The position numbers and the translations under genes were made by a program. 11,732 nucleotides of DNA from an uncultured Burkholderiales bacterium (GTDB lineage Bacteria > Pseudomonadota > Gammaproteobacteria > Burkholderiales > Burkholderiaceae_E), in assembly GCA_903898725.1 (NCBI GenBank), contig CAIUGQ010000707.1:1-11732 (forward strand), written 5' to 3'. Of this stretch, positions 1 through 6,908 are shown piece by piece. How positions within the stretch are numbered: position 1 is the stretch's first letter; the number at the start of each line of letters is the position of its first letter. Under the pieces are notes generated by a model that was given only the letters and a program-made list of their open reading frames with translations, had not been told where the DNA came from and did not search any database.

Positions 1-492
1 CTCCCGACCGCCCTGCGCATCGAGCGGCTCGATCCGCTCGATGCGCGGGACGCGGCCGCGCTGGTCGCGCTGCTCGACGAGTACGCGCGGGACGGGACGG
101 GCGGCGGCACGCCGCTGACCGAGGACGTGCGCGCCCGCCTGCCCGGTGTGCTCGCCGCCCGCCCGCACTACGCCGGCTGGCTCGCCCGCGAGGGCGACCG
201 TCCGGTCGGTCTGCTCAACGCCTTCGAAGGCGTCTCGACCTTCAAGGCACGGCCCCTGCTCAACATCCACGACATCATCGTGTCCGCGAGCCATCGCGGC
301 CGCGGCATCGGCCGGCGGCTGCTGGCCGCGGCCGAGGCCGAGGCGCGCACCCGCGGCTGCTGCAAGCTCACGCTCGAGGCCCTCGAGGGCAACGTCGGCG
401 CGATCGCGCTGTACCGCGACATCGGCTTCGCCGCCTATGAACTCGACCCGGCGATGGGCCGGGCGACGTTCTTCGAGAAATGGCTGAACTGA
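1..492 (+). CDS. GNAT family N-acetyltransferase (5' end cut by window edge)
   Basis: The reading frame is open from the first base to a TGA at 490-492, so the start lies just upstream of the window. The translated N-terminus (LRIERLDPLDARDAAALVAL) looks like strand 1 and helix 1 of a GNAT fold, so only a few residues are probably missing. The acetyl-CoA pyrophosphate-binding motif A is clear around 298-318 (HRGRGIGRRLL), preceded by the strand IHDIIVS. The motif B region follows, with EALEGNVGAIALYRDIGF, the usual C-terminal N-x-x-A-x-x-L-Y-x-x-x-G-F signature. An internal GTG at 127 would delete strand 1 and is an unlikely start. The family transfers an acetyl group from acetyl-CoA to an amine; the substrate cannot be read from sequence. 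The gene ends 16 bp before yajQ and is probably co-transcribed with it. Confidence 0.9.
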   Translation, partial: LPTALRIERLDPLDARDAAALVALLDEYARDGTGGGTPLTEDVRARLPGVLAARPHYAGWLAREGDRPVGLLNAFEGVSTFKARPLLNIHDIIVSASHRGRGIGRRLLAAAEAEARTRGCCKLTLEALEGNVGAIALYRDIGFAAYELDPAMGRATFFEKWLN

Positions 493-508
493 TCCGGAGG
501 CTGATCCG

Positions 509-994
509 ATGCCGTCATTCGACGTGACCCTCGAAGCCAACCAGGTCGAGATCCGCAACGCGGTCGACCAGGCGAACAAGGAAATCACCAACCGCTTCGA
601 CTTCAAGGGCTCCGACGCCCGCTTCGAGCTGGCCGACAAGGCCCTGACCGCGTTCGCCGACGACGACTTCAAGCTCGGCCAGGTGCGCGACGTGCTGCTG
701 GGCAAGCTCGCCAAGCGCAACGTCGACGTCCGCTTCCTCGACTACGGCACCTCCGAGCGCATCGGCGGCGACAAGATGAAGCAGACGATCACGATCCGCC
801 ACGGCGTGCCGTCCGAGACCGGCAAGAAGATCGTGCGGGCGCTCAAGGACGCGAAGCTCAAGGTCCAGGCCTCGATCCAGGGCGATGCGGTCCGCGTGAC
901 CGGTGCCAAGCGCGACGATCTGCAGACGGCGATCGCCCTGATCCGCAAGGACTTCACCGATCTGCCGCTCGCCTGCGGCAACTTCCGCGACTGA
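509..994 (+). CDS. yajQ: YajQ family nucleotide (cyclic di-GMP) binding protein
   Basis: This encodes 161 residues, the usual YajQ length, and has the family hallmarks at both ends: MPSFD at the start, R-N-A-V-D-x-A-N-K-E in helix 1, R-F-D-F-K-G near residue 30, and the C-terminal F-x-x-x-D-L-P-L-x-x-x-N-F-R-D. The family fold is two ferredoxin-like domains. Some members, such as the Xanthomonas one, bind cyclic di-GMP and affect virulence gene expression, and others have been linked to nucleic-acid or ribosome binding. The role in this organism is therefore only generally predicted: a cytosolic signalling or nucleotide-binding protein. The ATG has a GGAGG at 496-500 with 8-nt spacing, which fixes the start. 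The stop lies 7 bp before the Nudix gene, suggesting an operon GNAT-yajQ-Nudix. Confidence 0.95.
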   Translation: MPSFDVTLEANQVEIRNAVDQANKEITNRFDFKGSDARFELADKALTAFADDDFKLGQVRDVLLGKLAKRNVDVRFLDYGTSERIGGDKMKQTITIRHGVPSETGKKIVRALKDAKLKVQASIQGDAVRVTGAKRDDLQTAIALIRKDFTDLPLACGNFRD

Positions 995-1001
995 CGGCGC
1001 G

Positions 1002-1820
1002 GTGACGGTGATGGCGCCCGAGCTGCCCGATGGGCGCGTGGCGCTGCACGTCGACGGCCGGCCCGTCGGCGGGCTCTGCGAGGACTGGCTCGCCCGCGCG
1101 CTCGAGGCGCCCACGCCCTTCGTGCTCCGGGACGGCGTGCTCGAGCTCGCACCGGCGATCGCCTCCTTCGCCGGTCGCTCGGCGGCGCTCGCCGAGTGGG
1201 CGCAGCAGGCACGCGAGCGGTGGTCGCTGCCCGGCTGGCGCGACGAGCGCATGGTGATCCGCGACGAGGTCGACGCCCGCCCGCTCGCGGCGATCGAGCG
1301 GGCGCTGCTGCGCCCCCTCGGACTGCTGCTCCATTCGGTGCAGGCCTGCGCCTACACCGTTACCGCGGCCGGCCCGCTGCTGTGGGTGGCTCGACGGGCC
1401 GACACCAAGCCGGTCGACCCGAACCTGCTCGATGCGCTGGTGGCGGGGGGCATCTCGGGCTTCGACGACGAGGCCTCGACCCTGACGCGGGAGTGTGGGG
1501 AGGAGGCCGGCATCCCGGCCGAGCTGGCCCGCCGCGCGCAACCAGCCGGCCGCCTCGAGCTGTCCTACCCGACGGTCTACGACGGCCTGCCGGCCACCCA
1601 CCGCGAACGGGTGGCGCTGCACGACCTGGAACTGCCGCCGCACTTCGTGCCCGTCCCGGCCGACGGTGAGCACGCCGCGGTCGAGGCGATGACGCCCACC
1701 GAGGCGCTGGCCTCGATCGAGGCCGGCGGCTGGACTCGGGACGGGGCCCAGGCGACCGCCGACCTGATCCTGCGCAAGGGCTGGATGCCGGCCCGCAGCG
1801 GCGGCGGCCCCCGACGCTGA
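1002..1820 (+). CDS. Nudix hydrolase with DUF4743 N-terminal domain (thiamin-damage family)
   Basis: The protein has 272 residues. Residues 1-110 form a DUF4743-like N-terminal domain (VDGRPVGGLCEDW, then LHSVQACAYTV leading into the Nudix fold). The Nudix box spans about residues 149-171 and reads G-x5-D-x7-R-E-C-x-E-E-x-G-I. The metal-binding R163-E164 and E167-E168 are intact, while the first acidic residue is Asp155 instead of Glu. Preceding features (LLWVARR, KPVDPNLLDALVAGG) fit the family that includes yeast YJR142W. Members of that family are reported to hydrolyse oxidised forms of thiamin diphosphate, a damage pre-emption role. I infer a similar cytosolic pyrophosphatase here, but the substrate is unproven. 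The start is either GTG 1002 or ATG 1011; neither has a clear ribosome site, and translation may be coupled to yajQ 7 bp upstream. Confidence 0.85.
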   Translation: MTVMAPELPDGRVALHVDGRPVGGLCEDWLARALEAPTPFVLRDGVLELAPAIASFAGRSAALAEWAQQARERWSLPGWRDERMVIRDEVDARPLAAIERALLRPLGLLLHSVQACAYTVTAAGPLLWVARRADTKPVDPNLLDALVAGGISGFDDEASTLTRECGEEAGIPAELARRAQPAGRLELSYPTVYDGLPATHRERVALHDLELPPHFVPVPADGEHAAVEAMTPTEALASIEAGGWTRDGAQATADLILRKGWMPARSGGGPRR

Positions 1821-1959
1821 TCCGCGGCCGGCGGCGACGCCGAGGCGAGGTCGGATCAACCGCCCATCCGGCCGGCATCGTCCCTCCGACCGGCGGGCCA
1901 TCCCTCGCCCGTGCCGCGGCCTACGATCTGCCGATGGGTCAACCCACCCGCAGACACCC
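1821..1959. other. Intergenic gap before the aspartic protease
   Basis: This stretch of 139 bases lies between the Nudix stop and the protease start. I see no convincing ORF, terminator with a T-run, or strong ribosome site. A TACGAT at 1922-1927 resembles a -10 hexamer, but no acceptable -35 sits 16-18 bp upstream, so a promoter is possible but not supported. Confidence 0.4.
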
Positions 1960-2604
1960 GTGACCCATCGATTCCTCCCCAGCCTCCTCGCCAGCCTCCT
2001 CGCCCTCCTCTGCGCGACCGCAGGCGCCACCGACGTCGCGGTGGTAGGCGTCTTCCCGCCCGGAAAGGCCGTGCTCGTCATCGACGGCCGAGGCCCGTAC
2101 ACCGTCCCGGTCGGCGCCACCCGGGACGGCGTTCGTGTGCGATCGGTCGACGAGGCCGGCGCGGCGGTGGAGATCGACGGCCGCAGCCTGTCGCTCGCGG
2201 TCGGCAGCGCGCCGATGCGGGCCGATCCGGACCACGGCCAGCGCGTCGTGATCGCACCCGACGAGCGCGGCCACTACCTCGCGAACGGCTCGGTCGACGG
2301 CGCGCCCGTCCGCTTCCTCGTGGACACCGGGGCGACCGCGGTCACGATCCCGATCGAACTCGCCCGCAAGCTCGGCATCGACCTGTCGCAGGCACAGCGG
2401 GTCCGGGTGAACACCGCCAACGGACAGGTCAGCGCGCATCGGGTGCGGCTGGACCGGGTCACGCTGGGGACGATGACCCTGCTGCGGGTCGATGCGATCG
2501 TGCAGGACAACCTGGGCGATCAGGCGCTGCTCGGCATGAGCTTCCTGTCGCGCACCGACCTGCGCCGCGAAGGCGACAGGCTGGTGCTGACCAAGCGTCT
2601 CTAG
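1960..2604 (+). CDS. Secreted retropepsin-like (clan AA) aspartic protease, TIGR02281 type
   Basis: The protein has 214 residues. Residues 1-23 are a typical Sec signal peptide (basic n-region MTHR, Leu-rich core, AGA at about 21-23 as the likely cleavage site), placing the protein in the periplasm. The single catalytic motif is V-D-T-G-A-T with Asp122, followed by V-T-I-P and a conserved NTANGQV segment. The C-terminal LLGMSFLSR loop is the second hallmark of bacterial single-domain retropepsins, which act as dimers. Residues 25-85 form a separate beta-rich region with V-x-G-V-F-P-P-G-K-A-V-L-V-I-D-G and V-G-A-T-R-D-G-V spacing, reminiscent of PilP/GspC HR domains. The GTG start is weakly supported: no good Shine-Dalgarno is visible, but no other in-frame start would give a signal peptide. 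Substrate unknown. It is convergent with folE2. Confidence 0.85.
   Translation: MTHRFLPSLLASLLALLCATAGATDVAVVGVFPPGKAVLVIDGRGPYTVPVGATRDGVRVRSVDEAGAAVEIDGRSLSLAVGSAPMRADPDHGQRVVIAPDERGHYLANGSVDGAPVRFLVDTGATAVTIPIELARKLGIDLSQAQRVRVNTANGQVSAHRVRLDRVTLGTMTLLRVDAIVQDNLGDQALLGMSFLSRTDLRREGDRLVLTKRL
1981..2004 (+). repeat. 12-bp perfect tandem duplication inside the signal peptide
   Basis: The unit AGCCTCCTCGCC occurs twice head to tail and in frame, coding Ser-Leu-Leu-Ala twice in the hydrophobic core of the protease signal peptide. The second copy is followed by a partial third (CTCCTC). It could change length by slippage without breaking the frame. Confidence 0.85.
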
Positions 2605-2620
2605 GCGCGACGCGGGCCGA

Positions 2621-2640
2621 GCGCGCCCGGCCGGCCGCGC
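2621..2640. terminator. GC-rich palindrome between convergent genes, possible bidirectional terminator
   Basis: The 20 bases are an imperfect palindrome, with 9 of 10 positions pairing around a central GGCCGGCC and a single C-C mismatch. It sits in the 49-bp gap between the protease stop (2604) and the folE2 stop (2654), where a shared terminator would be expected. There is no T-run on either strand, so it is not a classic intrinsic terminator, and its function is inferred from position only. Confidence 0.4.
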
Positions 2641-2653
2641 CCCTCGGGCAGGA

Positions 2654-3472
2654 TCAGGAGACGATCCGCGCGTACGCCGAGTGGTTGTGGATCGACTCGA
2701 AGTTCTCGCCTTCGACGACGAAGGCCTCGACGCCCGGCACCGCACGGACCGTCGCCGCCACGTCGCGGACCAGGTCCTCGACGAACTTCGGGTTGTCGTA
2801 GGCGCGCTCGGTGACGTGCTTCTCGTCGACCCGCTTGAGCAGCCCGTAGAGCTCGCAGGAGGCCTGCTGCTCGATGCGGGCGATCAGCGCCGGGATGTCG
2901 AGCGTCGAGCCGGCCGCCATCCGTGCCTCCACCGTCACGTGCGAGCGCTGGTTGTGCGCACCGTACTCGGAGATCTCCTTCGAGCACGGGCACAGGCTCG
3001 TCACCGGCACGACGATCTTCACGTCGACGAGCGGCGCCTCGCGGGTGCCGTCGACGGTCAGCGACACGTCGTAGTCCAGCATCGAGGACACCGCCGAGAC
3101 CGGGGCGACCTTGCTGATGAACAGCGGGAACGAGACCTCGATGCGGCCGGTGTCGGCCGCGAGCAGCTCGAGCATCTCGGCGTGCAGCGGCACGAGCGCC
3201 TCGAGCGACAGCGTGCGGCCGCGGCGCTCGAGCAGCGCGACGAAGCGGGACATGTGCGTCCCCTTCTGCTCGGCCGGCAGCGACACGAACATCGCCCAGT
3301 TCGAGACGGTGGGCAGCGCTTCGGCGCCGCCCTGCCACAACATCGGGTAGCGCAGACCGCGAACGCCGACGCGTTCGATCGGCTGGCGGCGGTGGTCGGC
3401 ACTGCCCTGGACGTCGGGCATCGCCCGATCGCCCGCGTCGGGCAACGCGACGCTGGGATCGCGGGAATTCAT
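2654..3472 (-). CDS. folE2: GTP cyclohydrolase FolE2 (type IB)
   Basis: FolE2 converts GTP to 7,8-dihydroneopterin triphosphate, the first step of folate (pterin) synthesis, in the cytosol. The 272-residue protein has the family signatures: NWAMFVSLPAEQKGTHMSRF near 58-77, the metal/catalytic segment L-C-P-C-S-K-E-I-S with Cys161 and Cys163, G-A-H-N-Q-R-S-H (His173, His178), and G-E-N-F-E-S-I-H-N-H-S-A at 255-266. The ATG at 3472 is chosen because AGGAG (3482-3478) lies 5 nt upstream; a GTG two codons earlier would overlap that site. Unlike zinc-dependent FolE, this family works with several metals, and its genes are often Zur-controlled when paired with folE. I see no AT-rich Zur box here, so it may be the only cyclohydrolase. 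It lies 53 bp downstream of dxs as the last gene of the minus-strand operon. Confidence 0.95.
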   Translation of the reverse strand: MNSRDPSVALPDAGDRAMPDVQGSADHRRQPIERVGVRGLRYPMLWQGGAEALPTVSNWAMFVSLPAEQKGTHMSRFVALLERRGRTLSLEALVPLHAEMLELLAADTGRIEVSFPLFISKVAPVSAVSSMLDYDVSLTVDGTREAPLVDVKIVVPVTSLCPCSKEISEYGAHNQRSHVTVEARMAAGSTLDIPALIARIEQQASCELYGLLKRVDEKHVTERAYDNPKFVEDLVRDVAATVRAVPGVEAFVVEGENFESIHNHSAYARIVS

Positions 3473-3483
3473 CGACACTCCTG

Positions 3484-3499
3484 GTACGTCAGTCCGTAC
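3484..3499. promoter_or_regulatory. Inverted repeat GTACG-N6-CGTAC just upstream of the folE2 ribosome site
   Basis: A perfect 5-bp inverted repeat with a 6-bp spacer sits in the 53-bp dxs-folE2 gap, its near end 1 bp from the AGGAG ribosome site of folE2. The symmetry and size fit a dimeric repressor operator (TetR-like, for instance) or a small hairpin controlling translation. A weak -10-like TACAGT on the minus strand lies immediately upstream of and overlapping it. Function is inferred. Confidence 0.35.
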
Positions 3500-3525
3500 T
3501 GTAGCGCAGGCGCCAAAGACCTTAC

Positions 3526-5442
3526 TCAGCGGCTAGCGACCAGCCTGGGCGACCCCTCGGCGCCGAGCAGCTCGGCAAATCGGGCCCTGACGGAGCGCTC
3601 GATGCCGGCGGCATCCAGGCCCTCCAGGCGCAGCAGCAGCCCGGGATCGCCATGGTCGATGAACTTGTCGGGCAGGCCGAGCTGCAGCACCGGCCGGGTC
3701 AGTCCGAGCGCGGCCATGGCCTCGAGGCAGGCGCTGCCGGCGCCGCCCGGCACCGCATGCTCCTCGACGGTCACGAACGCATCGTGGGTGCGGGCCAGCT
3801 CCTCGATCATCCCGGCATCGATCGGCTTGACCCAGCGCATGTTCGCGACCGTCGCATCGAGCGCCTCGGCGGCGGCCAGGGCCGGATGGACCATCGAGCC
3901 GAACGCGAGGAACGCGATGCGTCGGCCCTTGCGGCGCAGCTCGGCCTTGCCGAACGGCAGCTCGGTCAGGTCCTTGAGCACCTCGACGCCGACACCCGAG
4001 CCGCGCGGATAGCGCACCGCGCTCGGCCCGTCGTGCCGGTAGGCCGTGTACAGCATCTGGCGGCACTCGTTCTCGTCGGACGGCGCCAGCACGACCATGT
4101 TCGGGATGCAGCGCAGGTAGGCGTGATCGTAGGCACCGGCGTGCGTGGCGCCGTCGGCGCCGACCAGCCCGGCGCGGTCGAGCGCGAACACCACCGGCAG
4201 GTTCTGCAGCGCGACGTCGTGGATGAGCTGGTCGTAGCCCCGCTGCAGGAAGGTCGAGTAGATGGCGAGCACGGGCTTGGCACCCTCGCAGGCCAGGCCG
4301 GCGGCGAAAGTCACCGCGTGCTGCTCGGCGATGCCGACGTCGAAGTAGCGGGCCGGGAAGCGCCGCTCGAACTCGACCATGCCCGAGCCCTCGCGCATGG
4401 CCGGCGTGATGCCGACCAGGCGCTCGTCGAGCGCGGCCATGTCGCACAGCCAGTCGCCGAAGACCTGGGTGTAGGTGGGCTTGCTCGCGGCGCTCGACTT
4501 CTTGATGCCCTCTTGCGGGTCGAACTTGCCGGGCCCGTGGTACAGCACCGGGTCGGCCTCGGCGAGCTTGTAGCCCTGTCCCTTGCGGGTGATCACGTGC
4601 AGGAAGACGGGACCGCGCATCTCGCGCAGGTTCTGCAGCGTCGGCACCAGCGCGTCGAGGTCGTGGCCGTCGATCGGGCCGAAATAGGTGAACCCGAACT
4701 CCTCGAACATCGTCGCCGGCACGACCATGCCCTTGGCATGCTCCTCCAGACGGCGGGCCAGTTCGTAGACTGGCGGCACCTTGGAAAGCACGCTGCGCGC
4801 CATGTCGCGCACGGTCGAGACCTGCCGACCGGAGAGGATGCGGGCCAGGTACTTGTTGAGCGCGCCGACCGGGGGCGAGATCGACATGTCGTTGTCGTTC
4901 AGCACGACGAGCAGGTCGATGTCGGGGGTCACGCCGGCGTTGTTGAGCGCCTCGAAGGCCATGCCGGCGGTCATCGCGCCGTCACCGATCACCGCGACGT
5001 GCCGGCGACGGCTCGGGCCCTTGTTCTCGCCCTTGTTGCGCGAGGCGCACGCCATCCCGAGCGCCGCCGAGATCGAGGTCGACGAGTGCGCCGTGCCGAA
5101 GGTGTCGTACTCGCTCTCGCTGCGACGCGGGAACCCCGACACGCCGCCGTGCTGGCGCAGCGTCGACATGCCGGCGCGCCGGCCGGTCAGGATCTTGTGC
5201 GGGTAGGACTGGTGGCCCACGTCCCAGACCAGCCGGTCGTAGGGGGTGTGGAACACGTAGTGGAGCGCGATCGCGAGCTCCACGGTGCCCAGGTTCGACG
5301 ACAGGTGACCGCCGGTCTTGGAGACCGACTCGAGCAGGAACGCGCGCAGCTGGTCGGCGACGACGGGCAGCTTCGCGCGCTCGAGCTGGCGCAGCACGGC
5401 GGGGTCGTCGATGCGCTCGAGCAGCGAGAAATCGGTGTTCAT
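3526..5442 (-). CDS. dxs: 1-deoxy-D-xylulose-5-phosphate synthase (Dxs)
   Basis: Dxs condenses pyruvate and glyceraldehyde 3-phosphate to DXP using thiamin diphosphate, the entry step of the MEP isoprenoid pathway and a precursor for thiamin and pyridoxal. From ATG 5442 the protein has 638 residues, normal for the family. Visible motifs: T-G-G-H-L-S-S-N-L-G (His46), G-H-Q-S-Y-P-H-K (His77), the ThDP/Mg motif G-D-G-A-M-T-A-G-M at 153-161 with L-N-D-N-D downstream, V-G-I-A-E-Q-H-A with the catalytic Glu373, D-R-A-G-L-V-G-A-D-G at 422-431, and Y-P-R-G-S-G with Arg480. A short basic insert (about 136-147) precedes the GDG motif. Upstream in-frame starts exist at ATG 5472 and TTG 5499; 5442 has GAGGA 10 nt upstream and gives the family-like N-terminus. 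It is the third gene of the operon, right after ispA. Confidence 0.96.
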   Translation of the reverse strand: MNTDFSLLERIDDPAVLRQLERAKLPVVADQLRAFLLESVSKTGGHLSSNLGTVELAIALHYVFHTPYDRLVWDVGHQSYPHKILTGRRAGMSTLRQHGGVSGFPRRSESEYDTFGTAHSSTSISAALGMACASRNKGENKGPSRRRHVAVIGDGAMTAGMAFEALNNAGVTPDIDLLVVLNDNDMSISPPVGALNKYLARILSGRQVSTVRDMARSVLSKVPPVYELARRLEEHAKGMVVPATMFEEFGFTYFGPIDGHDLDALVPTLQNLREMRGPVFLHVITRKGQGYKLAEADPVLYHGPGKFDPQEGIKKSSAASKPTYTQVFGDWLCDMAALDERLVGITPAMREGSGMVEFERRFPARYFDVGIAEQHAVTFAAGLACEGAKPVLAIYSTFLQRGYDQLIHDVALQNLPVVFALDRAGLVGADGATHAGAYDHAYLRCIPNMVVLAPSDENECRQMLYTAYRHDGPSAVRYPRGSGVGVEVLKDLTELPFGKAELRRKGRRIAFLAFGSMVHPALAAAEALDATVANMRWVKPIDAGMIEELARTHDAFVTVEEHAVPGGAGSACLEAMAALGLTRPVLQLGLPDKFIDHGDPGLLLRLEGLDAAGIERSVRARFAELLGAEGSPRLVASR

Positions 5443-5495
5443 GTCCAGCGGGTCCTCGGATTCGAGTGTCATGCTTCGCTTACGCTCGCGATCCG

Positions 5496-6404
5496 TCAAG
5501 AGCGGCGAGCGACGATCAGGTCGGCGAGCGCGAGCAGACGGCCGCCCCGCATGCCGAATCCTGCGAGCGAGTCGTGTGCCTGGGTCCGCAGGTCGGCGGC
5601 GAGGCGGCGGGCCCCGTCCAGGCCCATCAGCGACACGTAGGTCGGCTTGTCGTTGGCGGCGTCCTTGCCCGCGGTCTTGCCGAGGGTGGCGCTGTCGGCC
5701 TCGACGTCCAGGACATCGTCGACGACCTGGAAGGCCAGGCCCACGGCGTCACAGTACACATCGAGCGCGGCTGCGCCCGCCGCGTCGAGCGGCTCGCCGC
5801 ACCAGGCACCGAGCCTCACCGAGGCACGCAGCATCGCGCCGGTCTTGCGCCGGTGCATGTCCTCGAGCGCATCGCGGGTCGGCGAGGCGCCGACCGCATC
5901 GAGGTCGATCGCCTGGCCGCCGGCCATGCCGACGGAGCCGGCGGCGTCGGCCAGTTCGGCGCACATGCGCACCACCGCACCCGCCGGCACGCCGAGCGCC
6001 CCGGCCTCGGCCACCGCACGGAAGGCGAGCGCCTGCAGCGCGTCACCGACGAGCATCGCGAGGGCCTCGCCATAGGCCACGTGGACCGTGGGCTTGCCGC
6101 GACGCAGCACGTCGTTGTCCATGCAGGGCATGTCGTCGTGGACGAGGGAGTAGGCATGGACCAGCTCGACCGCGCAGCCGGCGCGCCCGAGGGCGGCCTG
6201 CGGTGCGTCGGTGAGCTCGCCGGCGGCGTGCGCGAGCAGCGGGCGCACGCGCTTGCCCCCCTCGAGCACCGCGTGGCGCATGCCCTCGTGGAGCCGCGAG
6301 AGCGCCGGCGCGCCGCCGGGGCGAGGCAGCAGCTCGTCGAGGGCGGCCTCGGTGCGGGCGAGCACGTCGGCCGACCAGACCGAGAACGGGGTCGGGTCGC
6401 TCAT
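5496..6404 (-). CDS. ispA: Farnesyl diphosphate synthase (geranyltranstransferase) IspA
   Basis: IspA joins isopentenyl diphosphate to dimethylallyl and geranyl diphosphate to make farnesyl diphosphate. From ATG 6404 it has 302 residues, the normal length. In order: G-G-K-R-V-R-P (G49-P55) for IPP binding, the first Asp-rich motif D-D-M-P-C-M-D (D90, D91, D96), R-R-G-K-P-T, the K-T-G at 187-189, the second Asp-rich motif Q-V-V-D-D-V-L-D (D229, D230, D233), and the C-terminal G-K-D-A-A-N-D-K-P-T-Y. Y-S-L-V-H precedes the first motif, the short-chain (C15) type. The ATG overlaps the xseB stop by 4 bp (ATGA), indicating translational coupling; a longer open frame to 6893 runs through xseB and is not used. 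It supplies FPP from the precursor pathway begun by the neighbouring dxs. Confidence 0.96.
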   Translation of the reverse strand: MSDPTPFSVWSADVLARTEAALDELLPRPGGAPALSRLHEGMRHAVLEGGKRVRPLLAHAAGELTDAPQAALGRAGCAVELVHAYSLVHDDMPCMDNDVLRRGKPTVHVAYGEALAMLVGDALQALAFRAVAEAGALGVPAGAVVRMCAELADAAGSVGMAGGQAIDLDAVGASPTRDALEDMHRRKTGAMLRASVRLGAWCGEPLDAAGAAALDVYCDAVGLAFQVVDDVLDVEADSATLGKTAGKDAANDKPTYVSLMGLDGARRLAADLRTQAHDSLAGFGMRGGRLLALADLIVARRS

Positions 6405-6655
6405 CCTTCGGCGCGCGCGTCGGGCTCGAACGGCTTGAGCAGGTCGCCTTCCAGCACCTTCACCTGCTGCTGCACGTTCGCGAGGCTGTCGCGACAGAAG
6501 CCGACCAGGCGCGCGCCGCGCCGATAGGCCTCGAGCGACTGCTCGAGCGTCAGCGTGCCCGCCTCCATCTTCTGCACCAGCGATTCGAGTTCGCCGAGCG
6601 CTGCCTCGAAGGAGGCGGGCGCATCGGCAGCGGCTGTCCGGGAGGTCGCCATCAT
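6401..6655 (-). CDS. xseB: Exodeoxyribonuclease VII small subunit
   Basis: This 84-residue protein matches the small-subunit family: F-E-x-A-L-G-E-L-E-S-L-V-Q-K-M-E near residues 16-31, G-T-L-T-L-E-Q-S-L-E-A-Y-R-R-G at 33-47, then a helix ending in V-K-V-L-E-G. Several small subunits wrap one XseA large subunit to form the single-strand-specific exonuclease; xseA is not in the window. The start is one of two adjacent ATGs (6655 or 6652), with no strong ribosome site close by. It heads the minus-strand operon and overlaps ispA by 4 bp. The xseB-ispA-dxs order is common in proteobacteria. Confidence 0.95.
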   Translation of the reverse strand: MMATSRTAAADAPASFEAALGELESLVQKMEAGTLTLEQSLEAYRRGARLVGFCRDSLANVQQQVKVLEGDLLKPFEPDARAEG

Positions 6656-6717
6656 GTGGGGCCGGGGCCGGTCGTCTCCGGGGATGTCCCAGGAAGCCGG
6701 CCTGCATTCGGCGCGGA

Positions 6718-6733
6718 TAAAAGACGGATTTTA
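6718..6733. promoter_or_regulatory. TAAAA-N6-TTTTA inverted repeat, likely xseB operon promoter/operator
   Basis: A perfect 5-bp AT inverted repeat with a 6-bp spacer. On the minus strand its distal arm reads TAAAAT, 5 of 6 matches to a sigma-70 -10 hexamer, about 72 bp upstream of the xseB ATG. The corresponding -35 is poor (near 6750-6756). It is the best promoter candidate for xseB-ispA-dxs-folE2, and the symmetry could also serve a regulator. Confidence 0.4.
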
Positions 6734-6890
6734 CGCCAGCGCGGCGATGCGTCCCGCCGCGCCTGCCCGCAGCGCGGCGGCCGCATCGCCCGGACGGGCC
6801 GCCACGGCGACGGACACCGGCCCTTCGGGCCGACCGGCATGCGCCCCCCCGGGGCTGCGGACGGGGTAGACTTGCGGGCCATTTTTTGAC

Positions 6891-6908
6891 CACCGCCTTT
6901 CGGGGGTG
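6891..6908 (+). promoter_or_regulatory. Hairpin in the presumed 5' leader of the Rieske gene
   Basis: CACCGCC and GGGGGTG pair at 6 of 7 positions across a TTTC loop, directly after a T6 tract and 38 bp before the start codon. It is not an intrinsic terminator in either direction because no T-run follows the stem. Any role in the leader RNA is speculative. Confidence 0.3.

Noticed and set aside
3473..3525. Zur box upstream of folE2
   Set aside because: I looked because folE2 is often zinc regulated, but the gap lacks the AT-rich palindrome expected; the repeat present is of a different type.
2681..4012. Plus-strand open frame opposite folE2 and the end of dxs
   Set aside because: It is a low-complexity shadow of FolE2 and Dxs, with no ribosome site or recognisable domain.
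3652..5640. Long plus-strand open frame (662 codons) opposite dxs and ispA
   Set aside because: It is antisense to two firmly identified enzymes; the translation is rich in Arg, Gly, His, Val and Asp with no family motif. It is an artefact of few stop codons in GC-rich DNA.
6818..6855. Intrinsic terminator from the GC hairpins in the divergent region
   Set aside because: The stems at 6818-6832 and 6843-6855 are not followed by a T-run on either strand, and a terminator is not expected between divergent genes.
6405..6893. Longer ispA start at 6893
   Set aside because: It would run out of frame through xseB; the ATGA overlap at 6401-6404 and the normal 302-residue length fix the start at 6404.
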